Below are positions 16,501 through 25,815 of a DNA stretch of 64,000 nucleotides, in pieces. The first letter of the stretch is position 1, and the number at the start of each line of letters is the position of its first letter. A program made the translations under genes and the position numbers. The DNA is from Pseudomonas zanjanensis. Its GTDB lineage: Bacteria > Pseudomonadota > Gammaproteobacteria > Pseudomonadales > Pseudomonadaceae. The notes under the pieces were generated by a model that saw only the letters and a list, made by a program, of their open reading frames with translations, searched no databases and was not told the DNA's origin. Location of the stretch: NCBI RefSeq assembly GCF_014268745.2, contig NZ_JABWRB020000001.1, positions 1,984,001-2,048,000 on the forward strand. The letters are read 5' to 3'.

Positions 16501-19038
16501 GCCCTGGTTGGCCAAGGGCAGGCCATAGGGAATGCTGCGCCACGCCGGGTCAATCTCGTCGATCAGGTGCAGGTTGGACCAGATCGAGGCTTCGGTCGCG
16601 CCACCGAGACCCACCAGGGCCAGGCCAGGCAAGAGTTGTTGGAGTTGCGGCGGCAGGTTCAGCGGGATCCAGTCACCGGACAACAACGCCAGGCGCAGGC
16701 TGTCCAGTGGCCGGGGCTCGGCATGCAGGTAGTGGACGAGCATGTGCAGTTGCGCAGGCACCGAGTTCCACAGCGTCACCTGATGCCGCTGCACCAGTTC
16801 GGCCCAGTGCGACGGGTCGGCGCCACGTGCCGGGTCGGGCAGCACCAGCACGCCGCCCACGGCGAGGGGGCCGAAGAGGTCGTACACCGACAGGTCGAAA
16901 CTCAACTGTGCCAACCCCAGCACGCGGTCCTTGGCGTTGACGTGAAAACGCCGGTTGATGTCTTGCACGGTATTGAGGGCGGCGCGATGGCTGATCATCA
17001 CGCCTTTGGGGTCGCCCGTGGAACCGGAGGTGAAGATCACGTAGGCGAGGTCATCGGGGTTGCTGTCAACCGCTTGGAAGTCGGCCGCTGCCGGCGCCAG
17101 TCGATCCACGGCATGCCAGTGCAACCCATCCGGCAGCGGCGTATCGGGCAGGCTCTGGGACTGGCCAAGTACATGACGCACCTGGGCGCTGCGCAGCACG
17201 CGGTCGCGGCGGGCGGCCGGGGCATTGCTATCGAGTGGCAGGTAGGCGGCCCCGGCAAGTAATACACCGTAGGCCGCTACGACCTGGTCGAGGCCTTTGG
17301 GCATGAGGATCGCCACCGGTTCCTGGGCGGCGCAACCGGCCTGGCACAGGGTGGCAGCGACGGCCAAGGCGCGCTCGACGAGCGCGGCATAGGTCAGGCT
17401 GCCGTTGGCATCGATCACCGCCAGTGCTTGCGGATGTGCCTTGGCCATGACCAGCAGACCGTCATGCAAGCGACCGGTGGGCAGCGGCACGGCGGTGGCA
17501 TTCGCCGCCAGGCGCTCACGCTGTTGCCAGGCCGGAAGCGGCACCTGCATGGATTGTTCCCAGGCAACCGGGTCCAGGGCCAACCGCTGCAACTGCGCCA
17601 GGAACGCCTGCTGCATGTCGTTGACCAAGCCGTCGGGGAACACGCCTTGGCGAACGTCCCAATGGATGCGCAAACCGTGGCGGTCATCCATCACCTGGCA
17701 GTCGAGGGTGACTTGCGGGGTCTGGGTAATGCCGTGGCCCACCCGGCGCTGGCTGGCCGCCAGGGGTTCGATCGCCAGGCCGATGGCGCTGGTGAACACC
17801 ACCGGCATGGCCGCGGCTTCACGGCCACGCCGACGGCCGATTTCACGCATCACTTCAATGCCGGAAAACAGCCGGTGCTCCAGGTCGGCAAACAATTGGC
17901 CGCCCAATTGCCGGGCCTGCTGGGTGAAGTCCTGGCCTTGCGGATCGTTGACCTGGAGCAGGCTCACGGAGGTGAAGTCCCCCACCAGCCGATCCACCTG
18001 CGGGTGCAGTGGCAAGCGGTTGAGCAGCGTCAGGTTGAGGCTGAAGGCAGGGCGCTGGCTCCAGCGTTGCAAGGTTCCGACGTAGGCGGCGAGGACCGCA
18101 ATGGAAGGGGTCAGGCCGCGTTCGTTGGCGGCTTTTTTCAGGGCGCTCCATTGCTGCTGATCGAGCTGGGCCGAATGCCGCTGGAAGCGCGGCGGGGCCG
18201 TGTCTTCACCGCTCAGGGGCGCCGGCAGTTGCGGCGCGGCGGGCAAGTCATCGACGCGCCCCAGCCAATACTCACGGTCGCGTTGGTGGCGGCTGCCTTC
18301 GAGCAAGCCACGCTCGGCCAGCAGGTAGTCGCGGAAGGTGATGTCCAAGGGCGGCAGGGTGGCTTGGGGATCGTCCAGCAACTGTTCCAATTCGTTGAAC
18401 AGCAACTGTGCGCTGGCCCAGTCGGCAATCAGCGAATCCATGGAGAAATGCAGGGTGTCGCCGCTGTCGCTGCGGCTCATGCGCAATTCGAACAGCGGCC
18501 ATTGATCGGTGGGGTAGAGCTTCTGTTCCATGGCCTGGCGGATCTGCTGCACGCCGTGCCGGTGCTGTTCAGCCGTGGCGCCGCGCAAGTCCGCGACGGC
18601 CAGCGAGTAGTGGGCAACGTTGGCCAGGACGCATTGGGAACCCTCACTGGCGATCACCGCGCGCAGCATGTCGTGACGCTCGATCAGACGGTTCCACGCC
18701 TGTTCCACCTGCTGCGGATCGAGCCGCGGCCAACTCAGTTCCAGATAACCGTGGCAGGCGACGTTGCCATAGCCAAAGGAAGATTGGCGGCCCAGGAGGT
18801 AGGCGTTCTGCACGTCGGTGAGCGGGAAGGGCGCGTGGTGGTTCGCCGGGTCAGCCTGTACCAGTGGCCGTTCCTGTGTTTCGAGCAGGTGCAGGATCTG
18901 TTCTTTGTGCTCACGCAGTTGTGCCAGGCGCTCGGCATTGAGCAGGCCTTGGGGGGCGCGGAATTTCAATTGCCCGTCCTGGGGCCAGAGTTCGACGCCC
19001 AGGGACTTGAGTTCACTTAGCAGTTTGGCGGCGGGCAT
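13564..19038 (-). CDS. pchF: NRPS Cy-A(MT)-PCP-TE, PchF-like
   Basis: This is the terminal assembly-line protein, about 1824 residues. In order it has a TubC-type N-terminal docking region (about 1-55), a cyclization domain (about 70-500) with DSLIAD fitting DxxxxD, an A domain (FTSGSTGDPKG near 664), a methyltransferase inserted before the A-domain C-terminal part (ILEIGAGTG near 1166), the A10 lysine (NGKVDRK near 1381), a PCP (GADSL near 1440) and a thioesterase (GYCLGG near 1594). The specificity residues read by eye are DLYNLSLIWK, the classic cysteine code. It should add and cyclise the last cysteine, N-methylate it and release the product. I prefer the ATG at 19038, which has AGGAG 8 bp upstream and starts at the docking domain; an ATG at 19077 overlapping the preceding stop is possible. 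Confidence 0.93.
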   Translation of the reverse strand: MPAAKLLSELKSLGVELWPQDGQLKFRAPQGLLNAERLAQLREHKEQILHLLETQERPLVQADPANHHAPFPLTDVQNAYLLGRQSSFGYGNVACHGYLELSWPRLDPQQVEQAWNRLIERHDMLRAVIASEGSQCVLANVAHYSLAVADLRGATAEQHRHGVQQIRQAMEQKLYPTDQWPLFELRMSRSDSGDTLHFSMDSLIADWASAQLLFNELEQLLDDPQATLPPLDITFRDYLLAERGLLEGSRHQRDREYWLGRVDDLPAAPQLPAPLSGEDTAPPRFQRHSAQLDQQQWSALKKAANERGLTPSIAVLAAYVGTLQRWSQRPAFSLNLTLLNRLPLHPQVDRLVGDFTSVSLLQVNDPQGQDFTQQARQLGGQLFADLEHRLFSGIEVMREIGRRRGREAAAMPVVFTSAIGLAIEPLAASQRRVGHGITQTPQVTLDCQVMDDRHGLRIHWDVRQGVFPDGLVNDMQQAFLAQLQRLALDPVAWEQSMQVPLPAWQQRERLAANATAVPLPTGRLHDGLLVMAKAHPQALAVIDANGSLTYAALVERALAVAATLCQAGCAAQEPVAILMPKGLDQVVAAYGVLLAGAAYLPLDSNAPAARRDRVLRSAQVRHVLGQSQSLPDTPLPDGLHWHAVDRLAPAAADFQAVDSNPDDLAYVIFTSGSTGDPKGVMISHRAALNTVQDINRRFHVNAKDRVLGLAQLSFDLSVYDLFGPLAVGGVLVLPDPARGADPSHWAELVQRHQVTLWNSVPAQLHMLVHYLHAEPRPLDSLRLALLSGDWIPLNLPPQLQQLLPGLALVGLGGATEASIWSNLHLIDEIDPAWRSIPYGLPLANQGFRVLDSQWRDAPTWVPGDLYITGVGLANGYLGDQALSDARFFAHPVDGQRLYRTGDRGRYLPGGELEFLGREDGQVKIRGHRVELGEIDAALLAIPGVDNAISLVTGETTGERSLLAFVTAARTSPTPLPDASLLTTINRYADNQVGAFDAQQIGDYQADLSAAALSSMLEVMLKAGLFSGELAEPDAPAILQALQAQPRHHWLVRRWLGALCEAGLLQLEQSRYRLAQPAPEPALAWGRVEQAVASGLCSQALFDYQLNHVWQLPPLLKGEVNPFDLLFPQGQQDLALQLYGGDAVSRYNNHSIAALINRLATHHDGDGPLRILEIGAGTGATSAPVIGLLDGLDVDYLFTDMTAFFLPAAKQRFAEHAWVRYGVLDIDQDIRPQGLASNSVDVVLCAGMLNSVKDIDKALGQITELLSPGGWLVFSEPTGEWPPILLTQGFMMTPVNDDHDLGRSGLRDAQTWQARIQALGGECLPALPQADHPLAALGMQVFAARFKAGFQRLDVDSLRRALAHRLPEYMLPAHLQVLDRLPLTANGKVDRKTLAGLRPAVDAHVSAGQATPTDSLTAELCRLWAEALGLTQIGVDDSFYEKGADSLILARVAGQLREQLPQAQALSYDTLLRQMLNEPNVTALARLLNHGEAAPAPTAAGGEAQRSSSSNALVVPFGGGEVGPVRVMFHAALGTLDYFQHLGRALAEQQAGPVIGFAVADTERYLALEPKRLIESVAQDYAERLIADGHQRFQLIGYCLGGLLATEVARRLLERGMDVVDLSLIDSIPMFIDTDEELAYEAIFVPNLNLDPVKTVFGPHIEDYDVYRAIDLLMARDNRRVPAGAMAALSGDPGLEALALAVRQQSARSQEQRLAEYARLASGQAGVPIGPELVPTLFRVCRHSMRAARFDPPPFLGNMTYLRCLEQQSFGITGGVGHLAAPFWEDACLGRFDLIDVPGNHFSVIEPPHVHTVTAHLLDALRKNS

Positions 19039-19076
19039 GGGTACAGCTCCTGGAGAAAAGAGGGGTTGTGCGGGCA

Positions 19077-22000
19077 TCAGATGACGCCCTCTTCAACGGT
19101 GTCCGAGGCAGGTTGGCGCTCAAGGATCTGCGCCACCTCCGTCAAGGTGGCGGCGCCGAACAACTGGCCCATGGGCAGTTCAAGGCCCAGGCGGGTACGC
19201 AGCATTTCGAGAAAACGCGTGGCCAGGAGGCTGTCGCCACCGAGGCGGAAAAAGTTGTCGTGGCGCGACACGCTCGGCACGTTGAGCAATTGCTGCCAGA
19301 GCTCGGCGATCAGTTGTTCTTCCGGGCGCAGCGGTTGCTCGTCCGCCACCGGTCGCGACTGGGCGGCGTCGGCCAATCGCGCCTGCAGTGCCCGGCGATC
19401 GATCTTGCCGTTGCTGCTCAGGGGCAAGTGTTCCAGCACCAGGACGTGTTCCGGGCGCATGTACCCCGGCAAGCACTGCTCCAGGTGTCGTGCCAAGACC
19501 TGTGCGTCGGTGCTGGCCGTCACGGCGGCCATCAGCCGGTTGTCGGTGACCAGCGCCACGGCCCTGGTGACGCAGGGATGGCGGGCGAGGGCTGCCTCGA
19601 TTTCGCCCAGTTCGATGCGATGGCCGCCAATCTTCACCTGGCTGTCGGCGCGCCCGAGAAACTCCAGCAGGCCATCGGGGTGGTAGCGACCCAGGTCGCC
19701 GGTGCGGTACCAGCCGTCGACAAAGCGCTCGGCATTCAACTGCGGCGCGTGGCGATAGCCGCGGGCGACGCCGGCGCCACCAATCCACAGCTCACCGGTG
19801 ACCCAATCCGGACAGTCGCGGCCCAGGGCATCGACCACCCGATAGGCCTGGCTGGCCAGTGGCACGCCGTAGGGGATCGAGCGCCAACCCGGCAGCGCTT
19901 GCTCCACCGGATAATGGTTCGACCAGATCGCCGCTTCGGTGGCGCCGCCCAGGGCGATAAAACGACAGTCTGGCGCCTGTTGCCGCAGGCGTTGGGGCAG
20001 GTCGAGGCCAATCCAGTCGCCCGACAGCAACGCCACGTTCAGGCCCAGTGGCTGGCGGTCGTGGGCATTGGCTTCCAGCAGCATATCCAGCAAGGCCGGC
20101 ACGCTGTTCCACAGGGTCACGCGATGGTGTTGCAACGCTTTGAGCCAGGCCCGGGCATCGCGGCGCTGGTCCTCCTCGATCAAGACCAGCGCACCGCCCA
20201 CCGACAGCAGGCCGAACAGGTCGTACACCGACAGGTCGAAATCCAGCGCGGACAGGGCCAGCGTGCGGTCGCTGGCGTCGATGCCATAGCAGCGATTGAT
20301 CTCGGCCACGGTGTTCATCGCGGCGCGGTGGGTGATTTCCACGCCCTTGGGCTGGCCCGTGGAGCCGGAGGTGTAGATCACGTAGGCCAGCTCCGCGGCC
20401 GAGACGGCGAGCGGCGCCGAGAGCGGTTCGGCGTCCAGCGCGTGGAGCGGGTCGAGGTGTTTGACGCTGGGCAATTGCGGGTCATGCCCGGCCAGGATCA
20501 GGGTGACGCCGGCCTGCTGCAGGATGCGCTGGCAACGTTGCAGCGGTTGGTCGACCCCGACCGGCAGGTACGCGGCGCCCGCGGCCAGGATGCCCAGCAC
20601 GCTGGCGATCTGTCGTGGCCCCTTCGCCAGGGACACCGCCACCAGGTCGCCCGGCACCACGCCGGCGTCCATCAGGCTGCGGGCAATGCGCAGCGCCTGC
20701 TCGGCCAGTTCGCCATAGCTGAGCATGCCATGCTCACCCCACAACAACGCCGGGCGTTGGGGCGCTTGGCGTGCCTGTTCGAAGAAGCCCTGGTGCAAGG
20801 TCGGGTCACCCGGCACGCTCGGGCCCGGGGCATTGAGCTGGGCACGCAACTGCGCCTGGGCTTGGGGCAGCAGGTCGGGCGGTGGGTTGTCCCAGGTGTG
20901 CTCGGCCAGCCAGTTCAAGCTGTACAAGTAGGCATCGAACATCCCTTCCACCAGGCCTTCGGGAAACAGGCCGACCACGTAGTCCCAATTCAGGGCGATG
21001 CCGCCGTTGGCTTCCACCACCTGATGGTCGAGCCAGACCTGCGGGGTTTGGGTCAGGCCAAAGACTTGCCGGGCAAACGGCCCGTCCACCGGCGCGGCCG
21101 TGCCATCCGGGACCCCAAGCGCACTGGTGAATACCACGGGCATGCTCACCTGTTGCTCGCCATTGCCCCGGGCCAGCTGCCGCAACAGGCTGACCGAGCC
21201 GAGGCAACGGTGCTCCAGTGCCTCGCCCAGGGTGCGCTGGGTACGCCGGGCGCGGTCGCCCCAGCGTTCGCCGGGCAGCGGAACATAACCGAGCAGCGTG
21301 AGGGAGGTGAAATCGCCCATGACCTGATCGATCTGGGGATGCAGCGCCCGACGATCGAACAGCGTGAGGTTGAGGCTGAGGTCGGGACGTGCACTCCAGC
21401 GGCCGAGGGTTTCGGCAAACGCGCAGAGCAGCACGGCCGAGGCGGTGAGCCCCTGTTGTTGGGCCTTGGCCAGGATCGCCCGCCAGGCTTGGGCGTCGAT
21501 TTGTCCTTGCAGGCGTTCGAAGCGCGGTTGACCCAGGCTGGCGGGGTCCGCCGCCAGCGGCAGTTGCGGGTGCGGCGGCAACTCGGGCAGGCGTTCTTGC
21601 CAGAACTGTTGCGCGGCTTGCAGCTCGCCCGCGTCCACGGCGGATTGCAGTTGATAGTCGCGGAACGACAGTTCCAGCGGCGCCAGCGTCAACCCAGGGT
21701 CACGGTAAATGGCATCGAGTTCTGCGTAGAAGCGCAGGATGCTCAGGGCATCGAGGATCAGGTTGTCCAGGCTGATGGCCAGCCGCGTGTAGCGGCCATG
21801 AGTCACGGCCTGCACATCGAACAGCGGCCACTGGCCCGGATCGAACACGCGATGGGCACAGTGTTCGCGCAAGTCGTCGAGGTGGGCGTAGCCCTGGCCG
21901 ATTTCGAAGGACGGCAGCTGTTGCAGGGGCAGGATGCGCGCCTGGCCGCATTGATCGAACACGGCGCGGAGCATTTCGTGGCGCTCGATCAAGCGATCCA

Positions 22001-25000
22001 GCGCGGCCTGCAGGCGCGGCAGGTCGAGGTCCTCGACGTCGTACTCGCGATAGAAGTGGCAGCTGACGCCGCCCAGCACCAGGCTCGGGTCGCGGCCCAG
22101 CCAATAGGCCTGTTGCACCTCGGTCATGGGGAAGGGCGCATGGCGTTGCGGCAGGTCCGGCACAATCGTGTGCCGCGGTTCGGCCTGGGCCTGCCGATGC
22201 AAATCGGCACAAAAATGCGCCAGCACCGGTTTGGCGAATACCTGGGCGATCCGCGCGCCTCCCAGCCCTTGCTCTACAAGCAAACGCACCAGGCGGGTGG
22301 CGCTCAGGGAGTCGCCGCCCAGGGCGAAGAAGTTGTGTTCTCGGCAGACCTCAGCGCAGCCTAGTAACTGCTGCCAGGCATGGGCCACCAGGGTTTCGAT
22401 GTCGCCACAGGGAGCGGACAGGTTGGCCTGCACCGGGGCGCTGTTGGCCGCCAGCCAGTCGTTCAGTACCTTGCGATCCACCTTGCCATTGCCGGTCAAG
22501 GGCAACTGCGCGCAGCCCAGGACAGTGCTGGGGATCATGTAGCCCGGCAGGTGCTCGGCCAGATGTTCGGCCAACCCCTGTGGGTCCAGGCGTTTGGGCA
22601 TCACGGGGCCGTCTGTCAGGCGCACCACTGCAGCCAACTGCTGGCCGGCCAGCAGCGCCACCGCCTGCTCGACGCCGGGCCAGGCCAGCAAGGCGGTTTC
22701 GACTTCCCCGGCTTCGATGCGGTAGCCGTGCAGTTTGAGTTGGAAATCGGTGCGCCCGAGGAATTCGACGTTACCATCGGGGTGATAGCGCGCACTGTCG
22801 CCGGTGCGGTACCAACGCAAGCCTTGATAGTCGACGAAACGTTCAGCTGTGCGCACCCGGTCGCCGCGATAACCCTCGGCAACACCGGCGCCGCCGATCC
22901 ACAGTTCGCCGGCCACCCAGTCGGGGCAGTCATGGCCGTGTGGGTCGACGATGCGCAAGCGGACATTGTCCAGCGGCGTGCCATAGGGCAGGCAGTGCCA
23001 GGACAAGGGTTGGCCGGGCAGCACTTCGAACAGGGTCGAGTGAATGGCGGTTTCGGTGGCGCCGCCCAAGGCCATGAAACGGCAGCCGGGGGCTTGGGTC
23101 CACAACCGTGGCGCCAGGTCCGGAGCGACTTTGTCGCCGCCAAGCAATACCGCGCGCAGGGGCAGGCTGGCACCGGCGGGGGCGCAACCGAGCAGCATGT
23201 CGAGCAACGCTGGCACGCAATTGAGCACGCTGGCGCGATGCCGCAGGGCCAGCTCACGCCAGCGTCCGGCATCACGCTGGGCCCCGGGCTCGATACCGAT
23301 CACCGCCGCCCCAGTCGACAGCGCGGCAAACAGGTCGAATACCGACAAGTCGAACTCCAGGGCCGAGAGCGCGAGGATTCGATCGTCGCTGTTCAGTTGC
23401 AAGCGCCGTTGCAGGTCTTCCAGCGTGTTGGCGGCGGCCTGATGGCTGATTTCCACGCCCTTGGGTTCACCTGTGGAACCGGAGGTATAGAGGATGTAGG
23501 CCAGGTCGCTGATCGCTCCGGGCCGGGGGGCGTCCAGCACCGTGCTGGCGGCGGGCAGTTGCGTGAGCAATAAGTGCGCGCCCGACGAATTACAGATTTT
23601 CCGGCACCGCGCCGCCGGTTGATCGACGCTGATGGGTAGGTATGTGGCGCTGCACGCCAGGATGCCCAGCACCGCGATCACCTGCTCGGGCCCCTTGGGC
23701 AGTTGCAACGCCACCACGTCACCGCGCCGCACGCCTTGGCCTTCCAGGTAGGCCGCCACGTGTAAAGCACGTTCGGCGAGTTCGCCGTAGGTGATGACGG
23801 GATGATCGCCGTGCAGCAACGCGGGCAGGGTGGGTGTCAGGCGCGCCTGGGCAAAAAAGGCTTCGTGCAAGCGTTGTACCGGCAGCGGCGCGGCCTGGCC
23901 CTGGACGCCATTGCGGAGGTCCAGTTGGCTGGCAGGGATCAGCGCCGGAGGCGACAGGTCCCAGGCCGAAGCTTCAAAGCACAGGCGCTGCAACAGCCCG
24001 GTATACGCCTCGAACAACCCATCCAGTACACCGTCGGCGAACAACCCTTCACGGGCGTCGAGATTGACCAGGACACCGCCGTCCAGCTCGGTGACCTGGG
24101 CGTCGAGCCACACTTGCGGGCCTTGGGAAATGATCCAGGCCGGTTGGCCGAAACACCCTTGCACGCCCTCGGCGAACAATTCCCCCAACCCCAGGGCGCT
24201 GGTGTACACCACCGGTGCCAACACTTGCTCACCGCGTTGGCGGGACAGTTCGCGCAACACCTCCAGGCCGGAAAACGCGCTGTGTGCCGCATCGCTGTGG
24301 AAGCGCCGTTGCAAGGCCGTGGCACGAGCGGCGAACGTGCCGCTGACGTGACCGTCCCACGCCAGTAGGATCGATGAGGTGAAGTCGCCAACCAGGCGCT
24401 CGACATCGGCATGCAGTGGCGTGCGGTTGAACAGCGGCAAATTGAGCAGCAGCTCGGGCGTCTCGCACCAGGCGCCAAGGGCTTCGCAGAACACCGCCGC
24501 CAAGGCCATCGCCGGCGTCAGGCCGTGCTCCCGGGCGTGGCGCTCGAAGGCCTGGCGCTGGGACGGCGGTAGCCAGTGATGACGGCGTCGCACTTGGCGA
24601 TCGTCGCCCTGGGGCTTGATGGGCAAGCGCGGGGCGCCGGGCAACCGGTCCAGGCGCTGCAACCAATAGTCACGGGCCTGTTGATGAAACGCACGTTGCT
24701 CGGGACTGGCGTGTTCACGGCGCAGGTCGGCCAGGTAACGGGCAAAGCTGTAGTCCAGCGCGGCCAAGGGCTGCTGGCGATACAGCTGCACCAGGTCGCC
24801 GAGCAGGGTGCGCAGGCTCAGGGCATCGGCGGCGAGCATGTCGAGGTTCAAGTGCAGGCGCGTCCCGTCGGGTAGCAACGACAACTGGATGTCCAGCACC
24901 TGGCCTTGTTCAACGGCCAATTGGCGGTGGGATAACTCAGTGCGCAACGCCGACAGCCGTTGTTGCTGTTGCTCGGCGCTGGCCTGGCGCAGGTCATGCA

Positions 25001-25514
25001 CCTTCAATCCCGGCCAGGGGCTGCGGGCGAGGATCCGCTGGCGACCGTCGTCGAGAAACTGCGCGCGCAACATCGGATGGCGCGCCAGCAACGCCCGTAC
25101 GGCGGCTTCCAAGCGGATCGGGTCGACGTCGCGGCCATCGAATTCGTTATAGAAGTGCGCGGCGACACCGCCCAGCTGCTGGCCGGGGGCGCGTCCGATC
25201 CAATAGGCGTGTTGCATCGGCGCCAGTTCGAAAGGCTGGCCGTCGTCCGCAGGCGCGGTGACCGCCGCCGGCACTTGGGGAGCCACCTCAAGCATGGCCA
25301 GCCAGGCTGACAGGCGCGGGTCGGCGATCAGGTCGGCAAAACGCGCGGCCAGGCCATGGCGGCGCCACTGGCCGGCGAGGCGAATCAGGGTGACGGAATC
25401 CAGCCCCCATTCGATCAGGTTCGCCTCCAGGGGAATCTGGTCGGCGGGCAGGTCGAGGGCCTGGGACAGGGATTGGCGCAGCAGTGTTGCGGTTGAGGTG
25501 CTGGGAGTGGCCAT
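19077..25514 (-). CDS. NRPS ArCP-Cy-A-PCP-Cy-A-PCP, extended PchE-like initiation protein
   Basis: This is a protein of 2145 residues and the first gene of the operon. Order: aryl carrier domain (Ser40 in GLDSV), Cy1 (about 95-530, DMLAAD), A1 (about 548-1020, YTSGSTGEPKG near 673), PCP1 (GGDSL near 1065), Cy2 (about 1126-1545, DNLILD), A2 (about 1571-2040, YTSGSTGQPKG near 1710) and PCP2 (GGDSL near 2090). PchE has only one Cy-A-PCP module plus an inserted epimerase/MT domain; here there are two modules and no insertion. A2 shows the cysteine code DLYNLSLIWK, while A1 reads DLFNLGLIHK. It should join salicylate to two successive residues and close two five-membered rings. The Fur-like site lies about 80 bp upstream of its ATG. 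Confidence 0.94.
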   Translation of the reverse strand: MATPSTSTATLLRQSLSQALDLPADQIPLEANLIEWGLDSVTLIRLAGQWRRHGLAARFADLIADPRLSAWLAMLEVAPQVPAAVTAPADDGQPFELAPMQHAYWIGRAPGQQLGGVAAHFYNEFDGRDVDPIRLEAAVRALLARHPMLRAQFLDDGRQRILARSPWPGLKVHDLRQASAEQQQQRLSALRTELSHRQLAVEQGQVLDIQLSLLPDGTRLHLNLDMLAADALSLRTLLGDLVQLYRQQPLAALDYSFARYLADLRREHASPEQRAFHQQARDYWLQRLDRLPGAPRLPIKPQGDDRQVRRRHHWLPPSQRQAFERHAREHGLTPAMALAAVFCEALGAWCETPELLLNLPLFNRTPLHADVERLVGDFTSSILLAWDGHVSGTFAARATALQRRFHSDAAHSAFSGLEVLRELSRQRGEQVLAPVVYTSALGLGELFAEGVQGCFGQPAWIISQGPQVWLDAQVTELDGGVLVNLDAREGLFADGVLDGLFEAYTGLLQRLCFEASAWDLSPPALIPASQLDLRNGVQGQAAPLPVQRLHEAFFAQARLTPTLPALLHGDHPVITYGELAERALHVAAYLEGQGVRRGDVVALQLPKGPEQVIAVLGILACSATYLPISVDQPAARCRKICNSSGAHLLLTQLPAASTVLDAPRPGAISDLAYILYTSGSTGEPKGVEISHQAAANTLEDLQRRLQLNSDDRILALSALEFDLSVFDLFAALSTGAAVIGIEPGAQRDAGRWRELALRHRASVLNCVPALLDMLLGCAPAGASLPLRAVLLGGDKVAPDLAPRLWTQAPGCRFMALGGATETAIHSTLFEVLPGQPLSWHCLPYGTPLDNVRLRIVDPHGHDCPDWVAGELWIGGAGVAEGYRGDRVRTAERFVDYQGLRWYRTGDSARYHPDGNVEFLGRTDFQLKLHGYRIEAGEVETALLAWPGVEQAVALLAGQQLAAVVRLTDGPVMPKRLDPQGLAEHLAEHLPGYMIPSTVLGCAQLPLTGNGKVDRKVLNDWLAANSAPVQANLSAPCGDIETLVAHAWQQLLGCAEVCREHNFFALGGDSLSATRLVRLLVEQGLGGARIAQVFAKPVLAHFCADLHRQAQAEPRHTIVPDLPQRHAPFPMTEVQQAYWLGRDPSLVLGGVSCHFYREYDVEDLDLPRLQAALDRLIERHEMLRAVFDQCGQARILPLQQLPSFEIGQGYAHLDDLREHCAHRVFDPGQWPLFDVQAVTHGRYTRLAISLDNLILDALSILRFYAELDAIYRDPGLTLAPLELSFRDYQLQSAVDAGELQAAQQFWQERLPELPPHPQLPLAADPASLGQPRFERLQGQIDAQAWRAILAKAQQQGLTASAVLLCAFAETLGRWSARPDLSLNLTLFDRRALHPQIDQVMGDFTSLTLLGYVPLPGERWGDRARRTQRTLGEALEHRCLGSVSLLRQLARGNGEQQVSMPVVFTSALGVPDGTAAPVDGPFARQVFGLTQTPQVWLDHQVVEANGGIALNWDYVVGLFPEGLVEGMFDAYLYSLNWLAEHTWDNPPPDLLPQAQAQLRAQLNAPGPSVPGDPTLHQGFFEQARQAPQRPALLWGEHGMLSYGELAEQALRIARSLMDAGVVPGDLVAVSLAKGPRQIASVLGILAAGAAYLPVGVDQPLQRCQRILQQAGVTLILAGHDPQLPSVKHLDPLHALDAEPLSAPLAVSAAELAYVIYTSGSTGQPKGVEITHRAAMNTVAEINRCYGIDASDRTLALSALDFDLSVYDLFGLLSVGGALVLIEEDQRRDARAWLKALQHHRVTLWNSVPALLDMLLEANAHDRQPLGLNVALLSGDWIGLDLPQRLRQQAPDCRFIALGGATEAAIWSNHYPVEQALPGWRSIPYGVPLASQAYRVVDALGRDCPDWVTGELWIGGAGVARGYRHAPQLNAERFVDGWYRTGDLGRYHPDGLLEFLGRADSQVKIGGHRIELGEIEAALARHPCVTRAVALVTDNRLMAAVTASTDAQVLARHLEQCLPGYMRPEHVLVLEHLPLSSNGKIDRRALQARLADAAQSRPVADEQPLRPEEQLIAELWQQLLNVPSVSRHDNFFRLGGDSLLATRFLEMLRTRLGLELPMGQLFGAATLTEVAQILERQPASDTVEEGVI

Positions 25515-25590
25515 GGCTCAACGTCTTCTCATTGCTAGGGCCCGGACCGGGGTTGGCCCAGGCGCTGGGGGCAGGCAGTTGCTTGGGGGA

Positions 25591-25611
25591 GATGCTAGTC
25601 ATTCTCATTTT
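25591..25611. promoter_or_regulatory. Fur-box-like site in the divergent siderophore promoter
   Basis: Read on the minus strand the site contains AATGAGAATGACTAGC, which agrees with the Fur consensus AATGATAATCATTATC at about 12 of 16 positions. It lies in the 301 bp gap between the NRPS operon (leftward) and the ABC-2/receptor genes (rightward), so one Fur site could repress both. I could not identify a clear PchR binding site in the same gap. The match is by eye. Confidence 0.6.
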
Positions 25612-25815
25612 GCCAACTACCCGGATCGAATCGTTTTTGCCCCACATCCGCGTCTCGTTCACCCGTTGCAGTGCCGTGGTGGCTACGCACAACGCCAATC
25701 GCCCGCAGGATGCGGTTGGAAAATGACTTGAATCGGGTAGAGCCCGCCCCATGGCCTTGACTACCGTCGCTCGCCGCCCCTTGCCGGGCCTGTGTCCCTC
25801 TGATTGGAGTTACGG

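Noticed and set aside
14746..22364. Very long plus-strand frames (838 and 1098 codons) opposite the NRPS genes
   Set aside because: They are antisense shadows caused by high GC codon bias; the minus strand has complete NRPS domains and the antisense products have no domain.
382..25514. Yersiniabactin locus
   Set aside because: Although salicylate, Cy domains and Irp3-like reductase fit, there is no polyketide synthase module anywhere in the cluster.
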